Positions 18,191-27,700 of a stretch of DNA of 62,902 nucleotides are shown one piece after another. Origin of the DNA: a candidate division WOR-3 bacterium. Lineage in GTDB: Bacteria; Hydrothermota; Tepidihabitantia; SM23-42; JAOAFX01. Under the pieces are notes generated by a model. That model was given only the letters and a program-made list of their open reading frames with translations, was not told the DNA's origin and made no database searches. Every line of letters starts with the position of its first letter. The stretch's first letter is position 1. The DNA lies in assembly GCA_039802205.1 (NCBI GenBank), contig JBDRWD010000010.1:1-62902 (forward strand), given 5' to 3'. Both the position numbers and the translations under genes were made by a program.

Positions 18191-19354
18191 TTGCAGGTTC
18201 CTTTTATGGATTTAAAGCGACAATATGAGATGATAAAAGATGAAATCGATGAGGCAATCCGGAAGACGATCGAATCCTGTGCCTTTGTTGCCGGTGAGAT
18301 GGTGAAAGAGTTTGAAAAAAATTTTGCCAACTATTGTGGAACACAATATGGCGTTGCAATATCTTCGGGCACCAGTGCTATTTATGTCGCCCTGCGGTCA
18401 TTAGACATCGGACGGCATGATGCGGTTATTACTGTCCCCTATACCTTTATTGCCACGGCGGAAGCCATCAGTCTTACTGGTGCTACACCAGTTTTTGTGG
18501 ACATCAAAGAAGATTCTTACACCATTGACCCCGAAAAAATCAAAGAATACATTGAAACAAAATGTGAATGGAATGATAAAAAAGGTATTTTGAGAGACCA
18601 GGAACGTAAATTGAATGTCAAAGCAATTATCCCGGTCCATATTTACGGTCAGACCGCAGATATGGATGAAATATTGAAGATCGCTCAACAATACAATCTG
18701 GCGGTGATTGAGGATGCAGCTCAGGCCCATGGTGCGTTATACAAAGGAAAAAAAGCCGGTGCGCTTGGGAAATTGAGTGCTTTCAGTTTTTATCCCAGCA
18801 AAAACTTAGGAGCCTATGGTCAGGGTGGAATGGTTTTGACCAATGATCCGGAACTAGCGGAAAAGGTCCGCATGCTGATTGACCATGGCCAGAAAGAGCG
18901 TTATTTTCATGAATTTGAAGGCTGGAATTTCAAAATGGATGGATTCCAGGCGGCGATATTAAATGTGAAATTGAATTACCTTGATGATTGGAATGAAGAC
19001 CGCCGCCAGAACGCTTATTATTATAACGAACTACTTAACGGCGTGGAAAAAGTTATAACTCCGAAAGAAATGGATTATGGGAAGCATATCTACCATCTCT
19101 ATGCCGTGCGCGTCCCCGACCGTGCGAATTTTCAAGAGTTTTTGAAAGAAGCCGGCATCGGAACGGGCATCCATTATCCCAAACCTCTTCATTTGCAGAA
19201 GGCATACAGTTATTTAGGTTATAAAGAAGGTGATTTTCCGATTTCGGAAAGATGCGCCAGCGAAATCGTTTCACTCCCGATGTTCCCGGAATTAACCAAA
19301 AAAGAGATTGAATATGTCTGTGAAAAGATAAAGGCATGGGCGATGCAAGAGTAA
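18191..19354 (+). CDS. DegT/DnrJ/EryC1 aminotransferase, WbpE-like
   Basis: PLP-dependent sugar aminotransferase. The cofactor site has SSGTSAIYVALRSLDIG, VIEDAAQAHGA (Asp to the pyridine N) and FSFYPSKNLGAYGQGG, whose Lys forms the Schiff base. The enzyme would aminate the 3-keto sugar made by the 16683 product, before acetylation by the 17681 product. The start codon is TTG, supported by AGGAGGA four bases upstream. The expected family length is about 360-390, and this is 387. A ~20-residue lysine-rich insertion lies between residues 120 and 140. Confidence 0.87.
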   Translation: MQVPFMDLKRQYEMIKDEIDEAIRKTIESCAFVAGEMVKEFEKNFANYCGTQYGVAISSGTSAIYVALRSLDIGRHDAVITVPYTFIATAEAISLTGATPVFVDIKEDSYTIDPEKIKEYIETKCEWNDKKGILRDQERKLNVKAIIPVHIYGQTADMDEILKIAQQYNLAVIEDAAQAHGALYKGKKAGALGKLSAFSFYPSKNLGAYGQGGMVLTNDPELAEKVRMLIDHGQKERYFHEFEGWNFKMDGFQAAILNVKLNYLDDWNEDRRQNAYYYNELLNGVEKVITPKEMDYGKHIYHLYAVRVPDRANFQEFLKEAGIGTGIHYPKPLHLQKAYSYLGYKEGDFPISERCASEIVSLPMFPELTKKEIEYVCEKIKAWAMQE

Positions 19355-19367
19355 ATAAAAGAATTAC

Positions 19368-20693
19368 ATGCTTTCTTTAATATTTTTGATAACTGATACG
19401 ACCGCAATAATATCGGCCTTTTTTCTTGCCCGTTTTTTACGGTATCACGGTGGACCCCATTTGATTATCAATCAGCCCACCACTTTAATATTTCTAATCC
19501 TTACGATTCTGCTTATTGCTTACTTCCTTGACCTATTTAATCATTATTATTATGCCCAGTCGGGTCGGGTATTTTTTAAACTGGTAAATCTCTGGATAAT
19601 CTCGTTCATTACCTATGTCCTCGTGGGGTTTTTGACCAAGTTTTATTTTCTTATCAATAGCCGGGGTTTTATATTCTATTTTTTCTTCATCTCCTATCCA
19701 TTGATTTCCTCTTTTTTACGACTTGGGATAATGCCGAAATTGTTAACAAGCTATTTTGCCCGACCAGAAAATAAAATAATCTGCAAATTTGTTGGACCCA
19801 AAGAGAAATTTATCCAATTTCATCGGTTTTTCGAAGAAAATAACATCGTTGGACTTAAGTTGGTCAATGCCGAGGAAGCGAAGGAAAAGATAAATTCTAA
19901 AGAGATTTTTTTGTATCACGAAGGAAATGATTTTGGTGCTTTGTATAAGAAAATTCAGTCTTATATATCTCCGGGCACAAAGATGCACATTGCCGCAACT
20001 TTACTCAACGAACTCCCTCTGAAATGGGAGTGGTGCAAAATTGATAATTTGCCTATCTTCTCGCTAAAGTTTAACCCGGAAAAGAAATGGCAGGCAGTGG
20101 TGCGACGAATTTTCGATGTGTTCTTCTCACTAATACTTCTGATCATTCTTTTTCCTATTTTTTTGATTATAGCAGTGGCGATTAAATTAGATTCACGGGG
20201 TCCGGTGATATATAAGCAAAAAAGATGCGGGAAAGATGGCAAAGAGTTTACGCTTTATAAATTTCGTTCGATGTATAATAACAATTCTCAAGAAGAAAGG
20301 GAGCAAGAATTTAAGTCTTATATTGAAAATAAAGTTTCTAAGGGCAAAATTTTAAACTACTCAGAAGTGACCCGGGTGGGTAAGATTTTGCGTCGCACTT
20401 CCCTTGACGAGTTTCCTCAATTTTTAAATGTCCTAAAAGGAGATATGACTCTTATTGGTCCCCGGCCGCCCATATCATACGAGGTGAAATACTATAAGGA
20501 CTGGCATAAAGAGAGGCTAAAAGTTAAACCCGGAGTAAGCGGTCTCTGGCAAGTTTATGGCCGCGGTAGCATGCCCTGTGATTCCTCTATATTTTTGGAT
20601 CTGATATATGCCTTAAACCGTTCTCTGACGCTTGATATAAAATTGCTCGTCCAGACAGTTCCAGCGGTGATCCTCGGAAAAGGGGCATACTGA
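19368..20693 (+). CDS. Polyprenyl-phosphate sugar-phosphate transferase (initiating enzyme)
   Basis: The N-terminal half has four or five membrane segments and a short soluble part. The C-terminal ~200 residues are the bacterial sugar transferase domain: FDVFFSLILLIILFPIFL, GPVIYKQKRCGKDG, LYKFRSM, LRRTSLDEFPQFLNVLKGDM, IGPRPP and VKPGVSGLWQVYGRG. Such WbaP/WcaJ-like proteins transfer a sugar-1-phosphate to undecaprenyl phosphate and start glycan assembly. Unusually, a C-terminal tail after SGLWQ is retained in full. It lies 13 bases after the aminotransferase in the same operon. Confidence 0.87.
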   Translation: MLSLIFLITDTTAIISAFFLARFLRYHGGPHLIINQPTTLIFLILTILLIAYFLDLFNHYYYAQSGRVFFKLVNLWIISFITYVLVGFLTKFYFLINSRGFIFYFFFISYPLISSFLRLGIMPKLLTSYFARPENKIICKFVGPKEKFIQFHRFFEENNIVGLKLVNAEEAKEKINSKEIFLYHEGNDFGALYKKIQSYISPGTKMHIAATLLNELPLKWEWCKIDNLPIFSLKFNPEKKWQAVVRRIFDVFFSLILLIILFPIFLIIAVAIKLDSRGPVIYKQKRCGKDGKEFTLYKFRSMYNNNSQEEREQEFKSYIENKVSKGKILNYSEVTRVGKILRRTSLDEFPQFLNVLKGDMTLIGPRPPISYEVKYYKDWHKERLKVKPGVSGLWQVYGRGSMPCDSSIFLDLIYALNRSLTLDIKLLVQTVPAVILGKGAY

Positions 20694-20748
20694 CCAACAA
20701 TAGTTAAATTCTGAGCTTCAATGCGTCTTAAATAAAAATTTGTTGTCT

Positions 20749-22149
20749 ATGATTGTTTTTTTAATCTTGTCAATTTACTATCCCAGCGATTCCTGGCCGA
20801 ACGAAATCTTAGAAGAACTATCTGTTCGCGAGCTTCGTTTTACAAAATTTCCGGGGGTCAGACCCTATTTAATTTTGACTGATGGCGAGGTAATGAATAA
20901 ATTTGATGATAATAAAACTAAATTCATTTATCAACGCCTTCAAATTTTCAATTCGTCACTTCAGGCAAAATTTGACACAGTAAAAGTCGCGCGATTTAAA
21001 CCGATGGTCAATTATCAATTTTCTAATTTTTTCTTTTACCTGCAGCCGGATGTAAAATTCGGAAGGGATAGTTTACCTCCAAGCAAAATATTTGAGAATC
21101 TATTCGCGGCGGATTATGAGCGAGTATATGTCCGATATGACCATCAAAATTTTGGGGTATTCATTGGTCGGGAAAGATTTTCCATTGGACCATCCCCACG
21201 ATTCAACATGCTTCTTTCTGGCTATGGTCCGCCCCTTGACTGGTTTCACTATCGATTGACAGCAAAAAATATTCAATTGAGTTATTATCTGAGCCAACTT
21301 GATGATATGTTTTGTAAACCTTTGGAATATATTGATGACACCATCAATACTTTCATTAACGCCCGTAGATATCTAATAATAAAAAGACTGGATTTTAGTC
21401 CAATAAATTGGTTTAATTGTAGTTTCTCCGAAGCCGCTACCCAGGGAGGGGAGAATTATACACTTATGCCCTACCACTTTAATCCTCTGGTTTTCATTCA
21501 CACCCTCCAACATAACTGGGAAAAAGATGCGGATTTATTTTTTCACCTTGATGCTAAGATTTTTTTAAAAAAATCTGCCCTTTATGTGGCGCTGTTGGTT
21601 GATGATTATCAACTTGAACCCGACCCCAATGGTGAACCCAATCACTTTGGGATAAACTTTGGCGGAGAATTTGCTGATCTATTGTTATCAAGAGATTTCT
21701 TCATTATTGAATACCATCTTCTTTCAAGATGGGTCTATTGCATATATGCGCCATACCAGCGCTATATGTATTATGGTCATCCCATCGGCTTTCCCTACGG
21801 CCCTGACTGCGATGAATTATATTCCAAATATACTTACCATCAAAGTAAAAATTTAGATATATTTTTTGAGTGTTCCTACTTGAGGAAGGGTGAGAATAAT
21901 GTAAGTTCGCTCTGGCCTATTCCGGAAAAACCACGAGTTCCGGGAACTTTCTTCCCGAAAGATAATTTTTTATCCGGTACTGTTGAGCACACGGCTAATA
22001 TTAACATTGGTGTGCGGCTTTTCTATAGAAATTGCTTTTTTCTTGAAGTGCGCGCAGGTTATATGCAGGTTCAGAATCTTCACCATCAGTCCGGGGTTAT
22101 TAAAAGAACATTTCCTGTAAGAATGCAATTGGACTTTCTACGACTGTGA
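20749..22149 (+). CDS. Wzi-like outer-membrane capsule-assembly protein
   Basis: About 467 residues rich in alternating aromatic/polar strands (for example VRYDHQNFGVFIGRERFSIG and MQLDFLRL at the C-terminus ending in an aromatic-x-hydrophobic pattern), as expected of an outer-membrane beta-barrel. The overall layout and motifs such as GRERFSIGPSPRFNMLLSG and the late NINIGVRLFY resemble Wzi/capsule-assembly proteins that anchor polysaccharide at the surface. The N-terminal hydrophobic stretch is short and lacks a basic start. The start is uncertain (ATG 20749 or TTG 20740), and the signal peptide may be incomplete. Confidence 0.65.
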   Translation: MIVFLILSIYYPSDSWPNEILEELSVRELRFTKFPGVRPYLILTDGEVMNKFDDNKTKFIYQRLQIFNSSLQAKFDTVKVARFKPMVNYQFSNFFFYLQPDVKFGRDSLPPSKIFENLFAADYERVYVRYDHQNFGVFIGRERFSIGPSPRFNMLLSGYGPPLDWFHYRLTAKNIQLSYYLSQLDDMFCKPLEYIDDTINTFINARRYLIIKRLDFSPINWFNCSFSEAATQGGENYTLMPYHFNPLVFIHTLQHNWEKDADLFFHLDAKIFLKKSALYVALLVDDYQLEPDPNGEPNHFGINFGGEFADLLLSRDFFIIEYHLLSRWVYCIYAPYQRYMYYGHPIGFPYGPDCDELYSKYTYHQSKNLDIFFECSYLRKGENNVSSLWPIPEKPRVPGTFFPKDNFLSGTVEHTANINIGVRLFYRNCFFLEVRAGYMQVQNLHHQSGVIKRTFPVRMQLDFLRL

Positions 22150-22158
22150 GTCTTGTAG

Positions 22159-23070
22159 ATGGCATCAAATAATACAATTTGGGATTATGTCTTTCTTGCC
22201 CGACCGATATTGCTCATTCCGGTCTGGGCATTTTTTTTGCTGGGCTATTGGAAAGGCGGTGGTGCGAGATTCGTCTTTACTCCGAATTTCTTCCCAACCG
22301 TGATTGCATATACCTCCCTGATATCGAGCCTTTATATTCTAAATCAGATTGCGGATCGCCGAACGGATGCCATAAATAAAAAACATCTGCTCATTGCAGA
22401 AGGGATAATACCCCTTCGTGCTGCGTACTTAACAATTTTTTTCTTGTTACTGGTAACGATAATATTCTCAATTAAACTTCCCTTAAATGTAATTTTACTT
22501 ATGACTATTTCTTTTCTTTTTGGCATTGTTTATTCTTTCCCGCCTTTAAAACTTAAAGCTGTTCCATTTCTTGACTTTCTCATCAATGGTGTGGGTTATG
22601 GATTTCTAAACTTTTCTTTGGGCTGGGTCACCAGTAATAAATTTTCCAATCAAACAGTCGTATCAGCGCTCCCCTATGTTCTGGCCGTTAGCGCGATCTT
22701 TGTAAATACCACTATTCTTGACATTGAGGGTGATAGAAAATGTGGATATCTCACGACAGGAGTCTTATTAGGCAGAAAAAATACTGCAAGGTTGGGATTG
22801 CTATTGATTGTAATCTGTCTTTTCATCGCTTTTATTATAAAGGACTATATCTGTCTCATCCCAGCAGTAATCTCATTTCCATTATTTTTAATCGCAGGCA
22901 TAAAAGGAGATGAAAAATTTGTCACCCTCTCAATCCGAATAGGTGGCCCATTGCTCATTTTGATAGTGGGAGTGGTTTTTCCTTATTATCTTTTGCTTAC
23001 GCTATTAATCTTTTTATTCCTTCGGATTTATTATCAAAAAAGATTCGGTATAATCTACCCTTCAATATAA
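22159..23070 (+). CDS. UbiA family prenyltransferase
   Basis: Eight to nine membrane helices with two aspartate-rich motifs: NQIADRRTDAINK (N-Q-x2-D-x3-D) near residue 61 and DIEGDRKCGY near residue 189, the pair that binds the prenyl diphosphate through Mg2+. The family makes prenylated quinones, haem or lipids, or moves phosphoribose to decaprenyl phosphate. Which acceptor is used here cannot be told. It lies 9 bases after the Wzi-like gene, so it is probably co-transcribed with the EPS genes, perhaps making a lipid carrier or anchor (inference). Confidence 0.82.
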   Translation: MASNNTIWDYVFLARPILLIPVWAFFLLGYWKGGGARFVFTPNFFPTVIAYTSLISSLYILNQIADRRTDAINKKHLLIAEGIIPLRAAYLTIFFLLLVTIIFSIKLPLNVILLMTISFLFGIVYSFPPLKLKAVPFLDFLINGVGYGFLNFSLGWVTSNKFSNQTVVSALPYVLAVSAIFVNTTILDIEGDRKCGYLTTGVLLGRKNTARLGLLLIVICLFIAFIIKDYICLIPAVISFPLFLIAGIKGDEKFVTLSIRIGGPLLILIVGVVFPYYLLLTLLIFLFLRIYYQKRFGIIYPSI

Positions 23071-23077
23071 CAATAAC

Positions 23078-23494
23078 ATGAAAAAATTTCCAAATTTTGG
23101 CTTGCGACTGTCATTGCTTATCTTCTTCGCAGTGGCTCCCGTGGGGGCTCAAGAATTGGATTCGCTTTCAGATACCTTGAAACAAAAACTGAATAGTCCT
23201 TCAGAAATCATGCCGGCGGTTAAATCTCCGACGGATAGGTGGATTGCGCAGGATAAATTTTTGCATTTTTATTTTTGCGCCTCGATTGTTGGGCTCAGCT
23301 ATTATACTTTGGTCAATCGCTTGCATCAAGAGGAAAATCAGAGTAGGATTTTTTCCGTATCACTTACTGCATTTGTCGGGTTGGGAAAGGAATTTTACGA
23401 TAAAAAGAAAAAAGGGCACTTTTCCTGGAAAGATCTATGCTGGGATGGAGCAGGATTAACAGTGGGTTATTTTGCCTTTGTTCATAAATATTGA
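23078..23494 (+). CDS. YfiM/DUF2279-like protein
   Basis: 138 residues with an N-terminal signal peptide (basic MKKF start, hydrophobic LLIFFAVAPVGAQ). The mature part has WIAQDKFLHFYFCASIVG, then VGLGKEFYDKKKKGHFSWKD and a glycine-rich hydrophobic end. This is the D..-H-F / G-x2-KE..D / FS-x-D-x3-D pattern of the YfiM family of small envelope proteins. No function is known; last gene of the operon, 25 bases before the terminator. Confidence 0.7.
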   Translation: MKKFPNFGLRLSLLIFFAVAPVGAQELDSLSDTLKQKLNSPSEIMPAVKSPTDRWIAQDKFLHFYFCASIVGLSYYTLVNRLHQEENQSRIFSVSLTAFVGLGKEFYDKKKKGHFSWKDLCWDGAGLTVGYFAFVHKY

Positions 23495-23519
23495 GTAAGC
23501 GTATATTTTGAAAAAATTA

Positions 23520-23551
23520 AAGGCAAGGCTTTAAGCCTTGCCTTTTTTGTT
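23520..23551 (+). terminator. Rho-independent terminator of the EPS operon
   Basis: The 12-base arms AAGGCAAGGCTT and AAGCCTTGCCTT are followed directly by TTTTGTT. The stem is closely related to the GCAAGGCT/AGCCTTGC core of the palindromic repeats nearby, so the terminator may derive from that repeat family. Confidence 0.85.
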
Positions 23552-23766
23552 CAATTTCTATGCCAGCGGGATAGCAACTGTAGGAGCATGCTTCTTTATC
23601 CGGAATCAACGCGTAAGAATTTTATTTAATCCCATGCTATTTTTTAGCGGATAATAGGCTGACGCCTTAACTCCAATCATAAAACTATTCACCCACGAAC
23701 ATAATTTTCACTATTGCTTGGAGCGTTATGGTGTGGGGTTTGGGATTGGTTAGCGGTTTTATTGAA

Positions 23767-23827
23767 TGTAGGGCAAGGCTTTAGCCTTGCAGAAATAAAA
23801 AATGCAAACCTAAAGGTTTGCCCTACA
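23767..23827. repeat. REPIN-like double-hairpin element, copy A
   Basis: The outer inverted pair TGTAGGGC / GCCCTACA (8 bases) encloses two perfect hairpins: GCAAGGCTT/TAGCCTTGC (23773-23790) and GCAAACCTA/AAGGTTTGC (23804-23821). The whole element is 61 bases. It lies about 35 bases beyond the stop of regulator A. A near copy occurs at 39078 beyond regulator C; half copies are at 516 and 55752. The flank 23637-23760 is also similar to that at 38925-39070. Confidence 0.85.
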
Positions 23828-23837
23828 ATGTAATTAA

Positions 23838-23886
23838 CCATAAAACCATCTACCCACTCAACTATCCAACCATCAAGCCATCCAAT
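23838..23886. repeat. Degenerate octamer tandem array over the stop codon of regulator A
   Basis: On the coding (minus) strand the sequence reads GGATGGCT TGATGGTT GGATAGTT GAGTGGGT AGATGGTT: a period-8 series with consensus near GGATAGTT. The stop codon TAG of regulator A falls inside it. The same octamer series occurs at the ends of regulators B and C. Confidence 0.75.
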
Positions 23887-25925
23887 AATTCCTTTACTTC
23901 TTGTGAATCCGGAATTATCTTCAAGACTTTTTGTAGTATTTTTCGTGCATCATTTTTGTTTCCGTGTTCAAGGCAACTCTTTGCAAAACTTATTGCTTCG
24001 GTCTCAAGTTGGCTCAAAATTCTGAATCTCATATCCACTGACCAGTTGTCAAAGTTCTTTTTAAATGGTTCGCCTCTGAATAATTTAAATGCTTGCAAAT
24101 ATTCTTTTCTTGCAAATCCCCATTCCCCTGCCCGATCCAATGCCTTTGCCTTTGAAAGTAAAAGATTAAACTTAGCGTAGTCTGTTACTAAGAAAGATTT
24201 AAAGACGAGATTCTGTTGAGTTAATTTCAAATCGTGTTTTGATATTTTGATAGATTTTCTTAATTTAGTAAGGGTTTGAGAAAGCATTCTATGTTTTATA
24301 CTGCTTTTTCCCCAGAAATTTTGACAAATCTCATCGGTCAATAATCGGCCATATGGCGCAAGGACAAGGTGAATAAATAATGCCGCAGCCTTAGGTGGAA
24401 TTTTTGCTTTAATTTTTTTACCATTTTTAAAGATACGCAAAGGGCCTAAAAATTCTATCCGATAGGTTGGGGTATCTCGTTTGAAAATGGGAAATTCAAG
24501 CATAGTTGGTGGTAGACCAGGATTTTTGCCTTTTTCAAGAAATTTTCTCACTGCTTCAGGATAAAATAGCACAAAGAGGTGTAAAAGCCCTGATATCCCA
24601 TGGGCTTTTGCATATAAAACTGCACGCCGGTAATATTTGGAAAGGTATCTTCCCTGAGATTTTTTTAAAATATTTATAAGACGGATAAAAGATAGTTTTT
24701 CAAATTTTTTTTCCAATAGACAGTTCTCGTTCGCTAGTAATGTTCTTAATGTATATTCTCTATATAAATTTTGCTTTAGTAGGTATGGGTTATACTTTTT
24801 TAAAATCTCTTCCGCTTTTTTTCGTTCATTCAATGCTGCATAAATGAATGCTTCAAATTCCGAGGCAGTGTGAACATAGTTTGGGATTAATTGGTGTACT
24901 GCATTTTGTAAGGTTTTGGTACATAAATTTAAAGCTTCAGTAAATTGTCCATTTATAAAATTAATATGCACCATGATAAGCATTTTTATAATATTTAACG
25001 GTTCTGATTTGGTGGGTGTATTTTTTATTATTTGTTCTGCTACTGAATATTTGCCTTCATGGCATAAACTTATTGCAAGATTTAAAAAATCGAGGGAATT
25101 TTTTCCCGCAGGAGATTGGCGCTTGATACATTTTTGAAGCAAAATCTGTGCTATTTTATTCTCACCTAAAAACATAAAAAGACTCGCAAGATCGCTTATT
25201 AAATACGGAGAAGATAAATAATAACTCATATTTTTACATTTGTGTGCAATCTTAGAGGCGTTAGTTATATCCCCTATAGCAGATAAAAAAATACCCTCAA
25301 ATATATTGAGAATAAATGCAATGTATTTAGGTTTTGAAAAATTTAATCTTCTCCTTAGATGTTGTAAAAGAAGTATCCCATCCTGGGGTCTGCCCAGCCA
25401 TACAAGCGCGGTTAATTCGTTCAAACTACAAATTAATGCTGAATAATACTTTCGCTGTTTTTCAAATTTTTCTCGTAAATCCTTAGCGCGGTTGTAATAT
25501 TCAATAATTGGTAACGCAATCATAGCTGGCAGTGCATCCCGTTGACGATTGATATTAAGATATTCTTGAGGAATTTTTATCAAGAGTTCAGGGTAAGGAA
25601 ATGAAGGAAGTGTGTTAACTATCTTTGCTGCTTCTTCAAATCTATTTTCCGCCACTAGGGTATTAATTAACTTGTACTTTGACTTTAATTCCGGCGTTTC
25701 TTTAACTCCCTGTGTTAGTGTAAGTGAAATCTTGCTGCGGTCCCATCCTGTCATACCATATTTTTTCCATACTTTCCAAATACTTTTCACCGAACAATTT
25801 ATGCCTCTTTTTTGCAATTCAGTCCGGGCCGTTCTAATTGAAATCCATGGCTTATGTTCTTTAATCGCCACAATTTCATCCTCATAGTTTTGGGGTGGCG
25901 ATACTGTGCATCTAACTTTGGCCAA
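23862..25925 (-). CDS. Regulator A: HTH - TPR-like middle - SARP (winged helix + BTAD)
   Basis: 687 residues. Residues ~15-60 are a transposase-type helix-turn-helix (ISIRTARTELQKRGINCSVK, then SIWKVWKKYG); the extra N-terminal helix-turn-helix present in B, C and D is absent. Residues ~70-480 are helical TPR-like repeats. Residues ~495-575 look like an OmpR-type winged helix (FLGPLRIFKNGKKI, PPKAAALF). The last ~110 residues form a BTAD domain with the shared core RAGEWGFARKEYL and NFDNWSVDMRF. Known SARP/BTAD proteins are transcription activators. It starts with TTG, with GGAGGT upstream. It is divergent from the secreted protein at 26085, its likely target (inference). Confidence 0.8.
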   Translation of the reverse strand: MAKVRCTVSPPQNYEDEIVAIKEHKPWISIRTARTELQKRGINCSVKSIWKVWKKYGMTGWDRSKISLTLTQGVKETPELKSKYKLINTLVAENRFEEAAKIVNTLPSFPYPELLIKIPQEYLNINRQRDALPAMIALPIIEYYNRAKDLREKFEKQRKYYSALICSLNELTALVWLGRPQDGILLLQHLRRRLNFSKPKYIAFILNIFEGIFLSAIGDITNASKIAHKCKNMSYYLSSPYLISDLASLFMFLGENKIAQILLQKCIKRQSPAGKNSLDFLNLAISLCHEGKYSVAEQIIKNTPTKSEPLNIIKMLIMVHINFINGQFTEALNLCTKTLQNAVHQLIPNYVHTASEFEAFIYAALNERKKAEEILKKYNPYLLKQNLYREYTLRTLLANENCLLEKKFEKLSFIRLINILKKSQGRYLSKYYRRAVLYAKAHGISGLLHLFVLFYPEAVRKFLEKGKNPGLPPTMLEFPIFKRDTPTYRIEFLGPLRIFKNGKKIKAKIPPKAAALFIHLVLAPYGRLLTDEICQNFWGKSSIKHRMLSQTLTKLRKSIKISKHDLKLTQQNLVFKSFLVTDYAKFNLLLSKAKALDRAGEWGFARKEYLQAFKLFRGEPFKKNFDNWSVDMRFRILSQLETEAISFAKSCLEHGNKNDARKILQKVLKIIPDSQEVKELLDGLMVG

Positions 25926-25947
25926 AATCTACCTCCCTATTGGAAAC

Positions 25948-25976
25948 ATTATATAAAACTCTGTCCCAATTGTCAA
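25948..25976 (-). promoter_or_regulatory. Promoter of regulator A
   Basis: On the minus strand: TTGACA (25971-25976), 17 bases, TATAAT (25948-25953), then 22 bases to the TTG start with a GGAGGT between. This is the only one of the four regulator promoters followed by a normal leader and Shine-Dalgarno. Confidence 0.75.
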
Positions 25977-26084
25977 GAGGGTGATTTTATTATTAAAACC
26001 TTCCATTTTCAAACACATTTTCTGTTTCCCTGCTTTAGCAAAGACTAACATCTTTGATTAAAATAAAAATCGAAAGGAGTGATA

Positions 26085-27662
26085 ATGACTATAAGACCAA
26101 AACCTTGCGTAAGGCAATTAAATAAAAATGGGATCCAGGATATAGGAACTGTTATAATATCTATTTGCACTATAATCCTTTTTGCGGGGCCGATGATTGA
26201 AAATTCTCTTAATCTTGGGACACTGGAGGCAGCAGAAATTTTACTGAACCCATTCTTGATTGACACAAACCTTAACAATGAACCTACCCCACCCTATGCC
26301 CAATATCAACCTGCAGTTGCCTTTGATGGCACTAACTACCTAGTTGTATGGCTGGATGCTCATATTTGGGGAGCGCGGGTGACTCCCACAGGAGTTGTCT
26401 TGGATACCAATCAAATACTTATCTCTACTACTCCCTCTACCAATTATTTCCAACCACTCGCAGTTGCTTTTGATGGTTCAAACTACCTCGTAGTGTGGGT
26501 TGACATAAGAGATACCGCAAATATGGATATATATGGAGCGCGGGTGACTCCAACAGGGGTTGTTTTAGATCCTAATGGAATCCGTATCTCCAGTTCACCA
26601 TACAGGGAGGAGCAACCATCAATTGCCTTTGATGGGACGAACTATCTTGTGGTGTGGGTATATTGGGTTAATTATGGTTATGAAGGATACATATATGGTG
26701 CCCGTGTTACGCCTGCTGGTGTGGTTTTAGACCCGAATGGAATACCTATCTCTACTGCACCTGTATACAGATTTCATCCATCAGTCGCATTTGATGGTAC
26801 AAACTATTTAGTCGTCTGGGATGATGCCCGGAATACTGGCGGCCACTATTGCGACATCTATGGGGCACGCGTCGCTCAGAATGGAACTGTTCTGGACCCA
26901 GGGGGTATATTGATTTCAGGTATAACAAGCAACTATCATGATCAATTTCCGTCAGTTAGTTTTGGTAGAACGAACTATTTGGTAGTATGGCAGTCGTTCC
27001 GAAGCGGTGGGATAAATTTTCTTTTCAGTGCAGTGGTAAGCCCGAATGGAACTGTTATTGATACTAACCATTATTATTATGAGATAATTGGGACCCAACC
27101 AAAGATTACTTTCACTTTTCCTTCGTATACAGTTGCATATACTCATAATAATGATATCTATGGGTTACATCTGGATACCGTTGGGAATATAATGGATACC
27201 TTCCATATTTCTAATCAAGATGGCTTACAGTTTCAACCAGCACTTGCTTGCGGACCTAATAATCAGGTTCTTATCACATATTCAGGGTGGACTGATTCTA
27301 TTAATCATCAGTCCGTAAATACACAACGGATATGGGGAGTAATATCCCCCGAATTGAAGATTAGTGAGAACAACTCTTCGTTTCTAAATAGCCTTTTTCA
27401 AGCGTACCCGAATCCTTTTGTAAACAGGATAGACATAAGGCTGACTCCAAGTATAAATAATAATCTTTTAACTTGGACAGATCTTCACATCTATGACGTG
27501 GATGGCAGGTTGATAAAAACTTTCGCCCTTACGCCGCAAACCTCCTATCTTACCTGGTCAGGAGTGGATGAACAAGGAACACCAGTGGCACCAGGGGTTT
27601 ATTTCATGGTCCTGAGAGCAAAAAACCATATCCTTTTGACCAAAAATATTATAAAAATGTAG
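26085..27662 (+). CDS. Secreted repeat protein ('VVW' repeats) with C-terminal sorting domain
   Basis: 525 residues. A hydrophobic N-terminal segment (TVIISICTIILFAGP) acts as signal or anchor. Five to seven repeats of about 55 residues follow, with the pattern AFDGTNYLVVW...IYGARVTPTGVVLDP, probably propeller or beta-sandwich blades. Residues ~435-525 hold a T9SS type A / FlgD-like domain: AYPNPF, IYDVDGRLIKTF, then PGVYFMVLRAKN ending LLTKNIIKM. Surface or extracellular location is inferred from that domain. ATG 26085 has AAAGGAG five bases upstream. First gene divergent from regulator A and head of a likely operon with 27701. Confidence 0.8.
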   Translation: MTIRPKPCVRQLNKNGIQDIGTVIISICTIILFAGPMIENSLNLGTLEAAEILLNPFLIDTNLNNEPTPPYAQYQPAVAFDGTNYLVVWLDAHIWGARVTPTGVVLDTNQILISTTPSTNYFQPLAVAFDGSNYLVVWVDIRDTANMDIYGARVTPTGVVLDPNGIRISSSPYREEQPSIAFDGTNYLVVWVYWVNYGYEGYIYGARVTPAGVVLDPNGIPISTAPVYRFHPSVAFDGTNYLVVWDDARNTGGHYCDIYGARVAQNGTVLDPGGILISGITSNYHDQFPSVSFGRTNYLVVWQSFRSGGINFLFSAVVSPNGTVIDTNHYYYEIIGTQPKITFTFPSYTVAYTHNNDIYGLHLDTVGNIMDTFHISNQDGLQFQPALACGPNNQVLITYSGWTDSINHQSVNTQRIWGVISPELKISENNSSFLNSLFQAYPNPFVNRIDIRLTPSINNNLLTWTDLHIYDVDGRLIKTFALTPQTSYLTWSGVDEQGTPVAPGVYFMVLRAKNHILLTKNIIKM

Positions 27663-27700
27663 AGTGGGTGGACTAAATTGTGTATATGTAAGGTGGTTTG

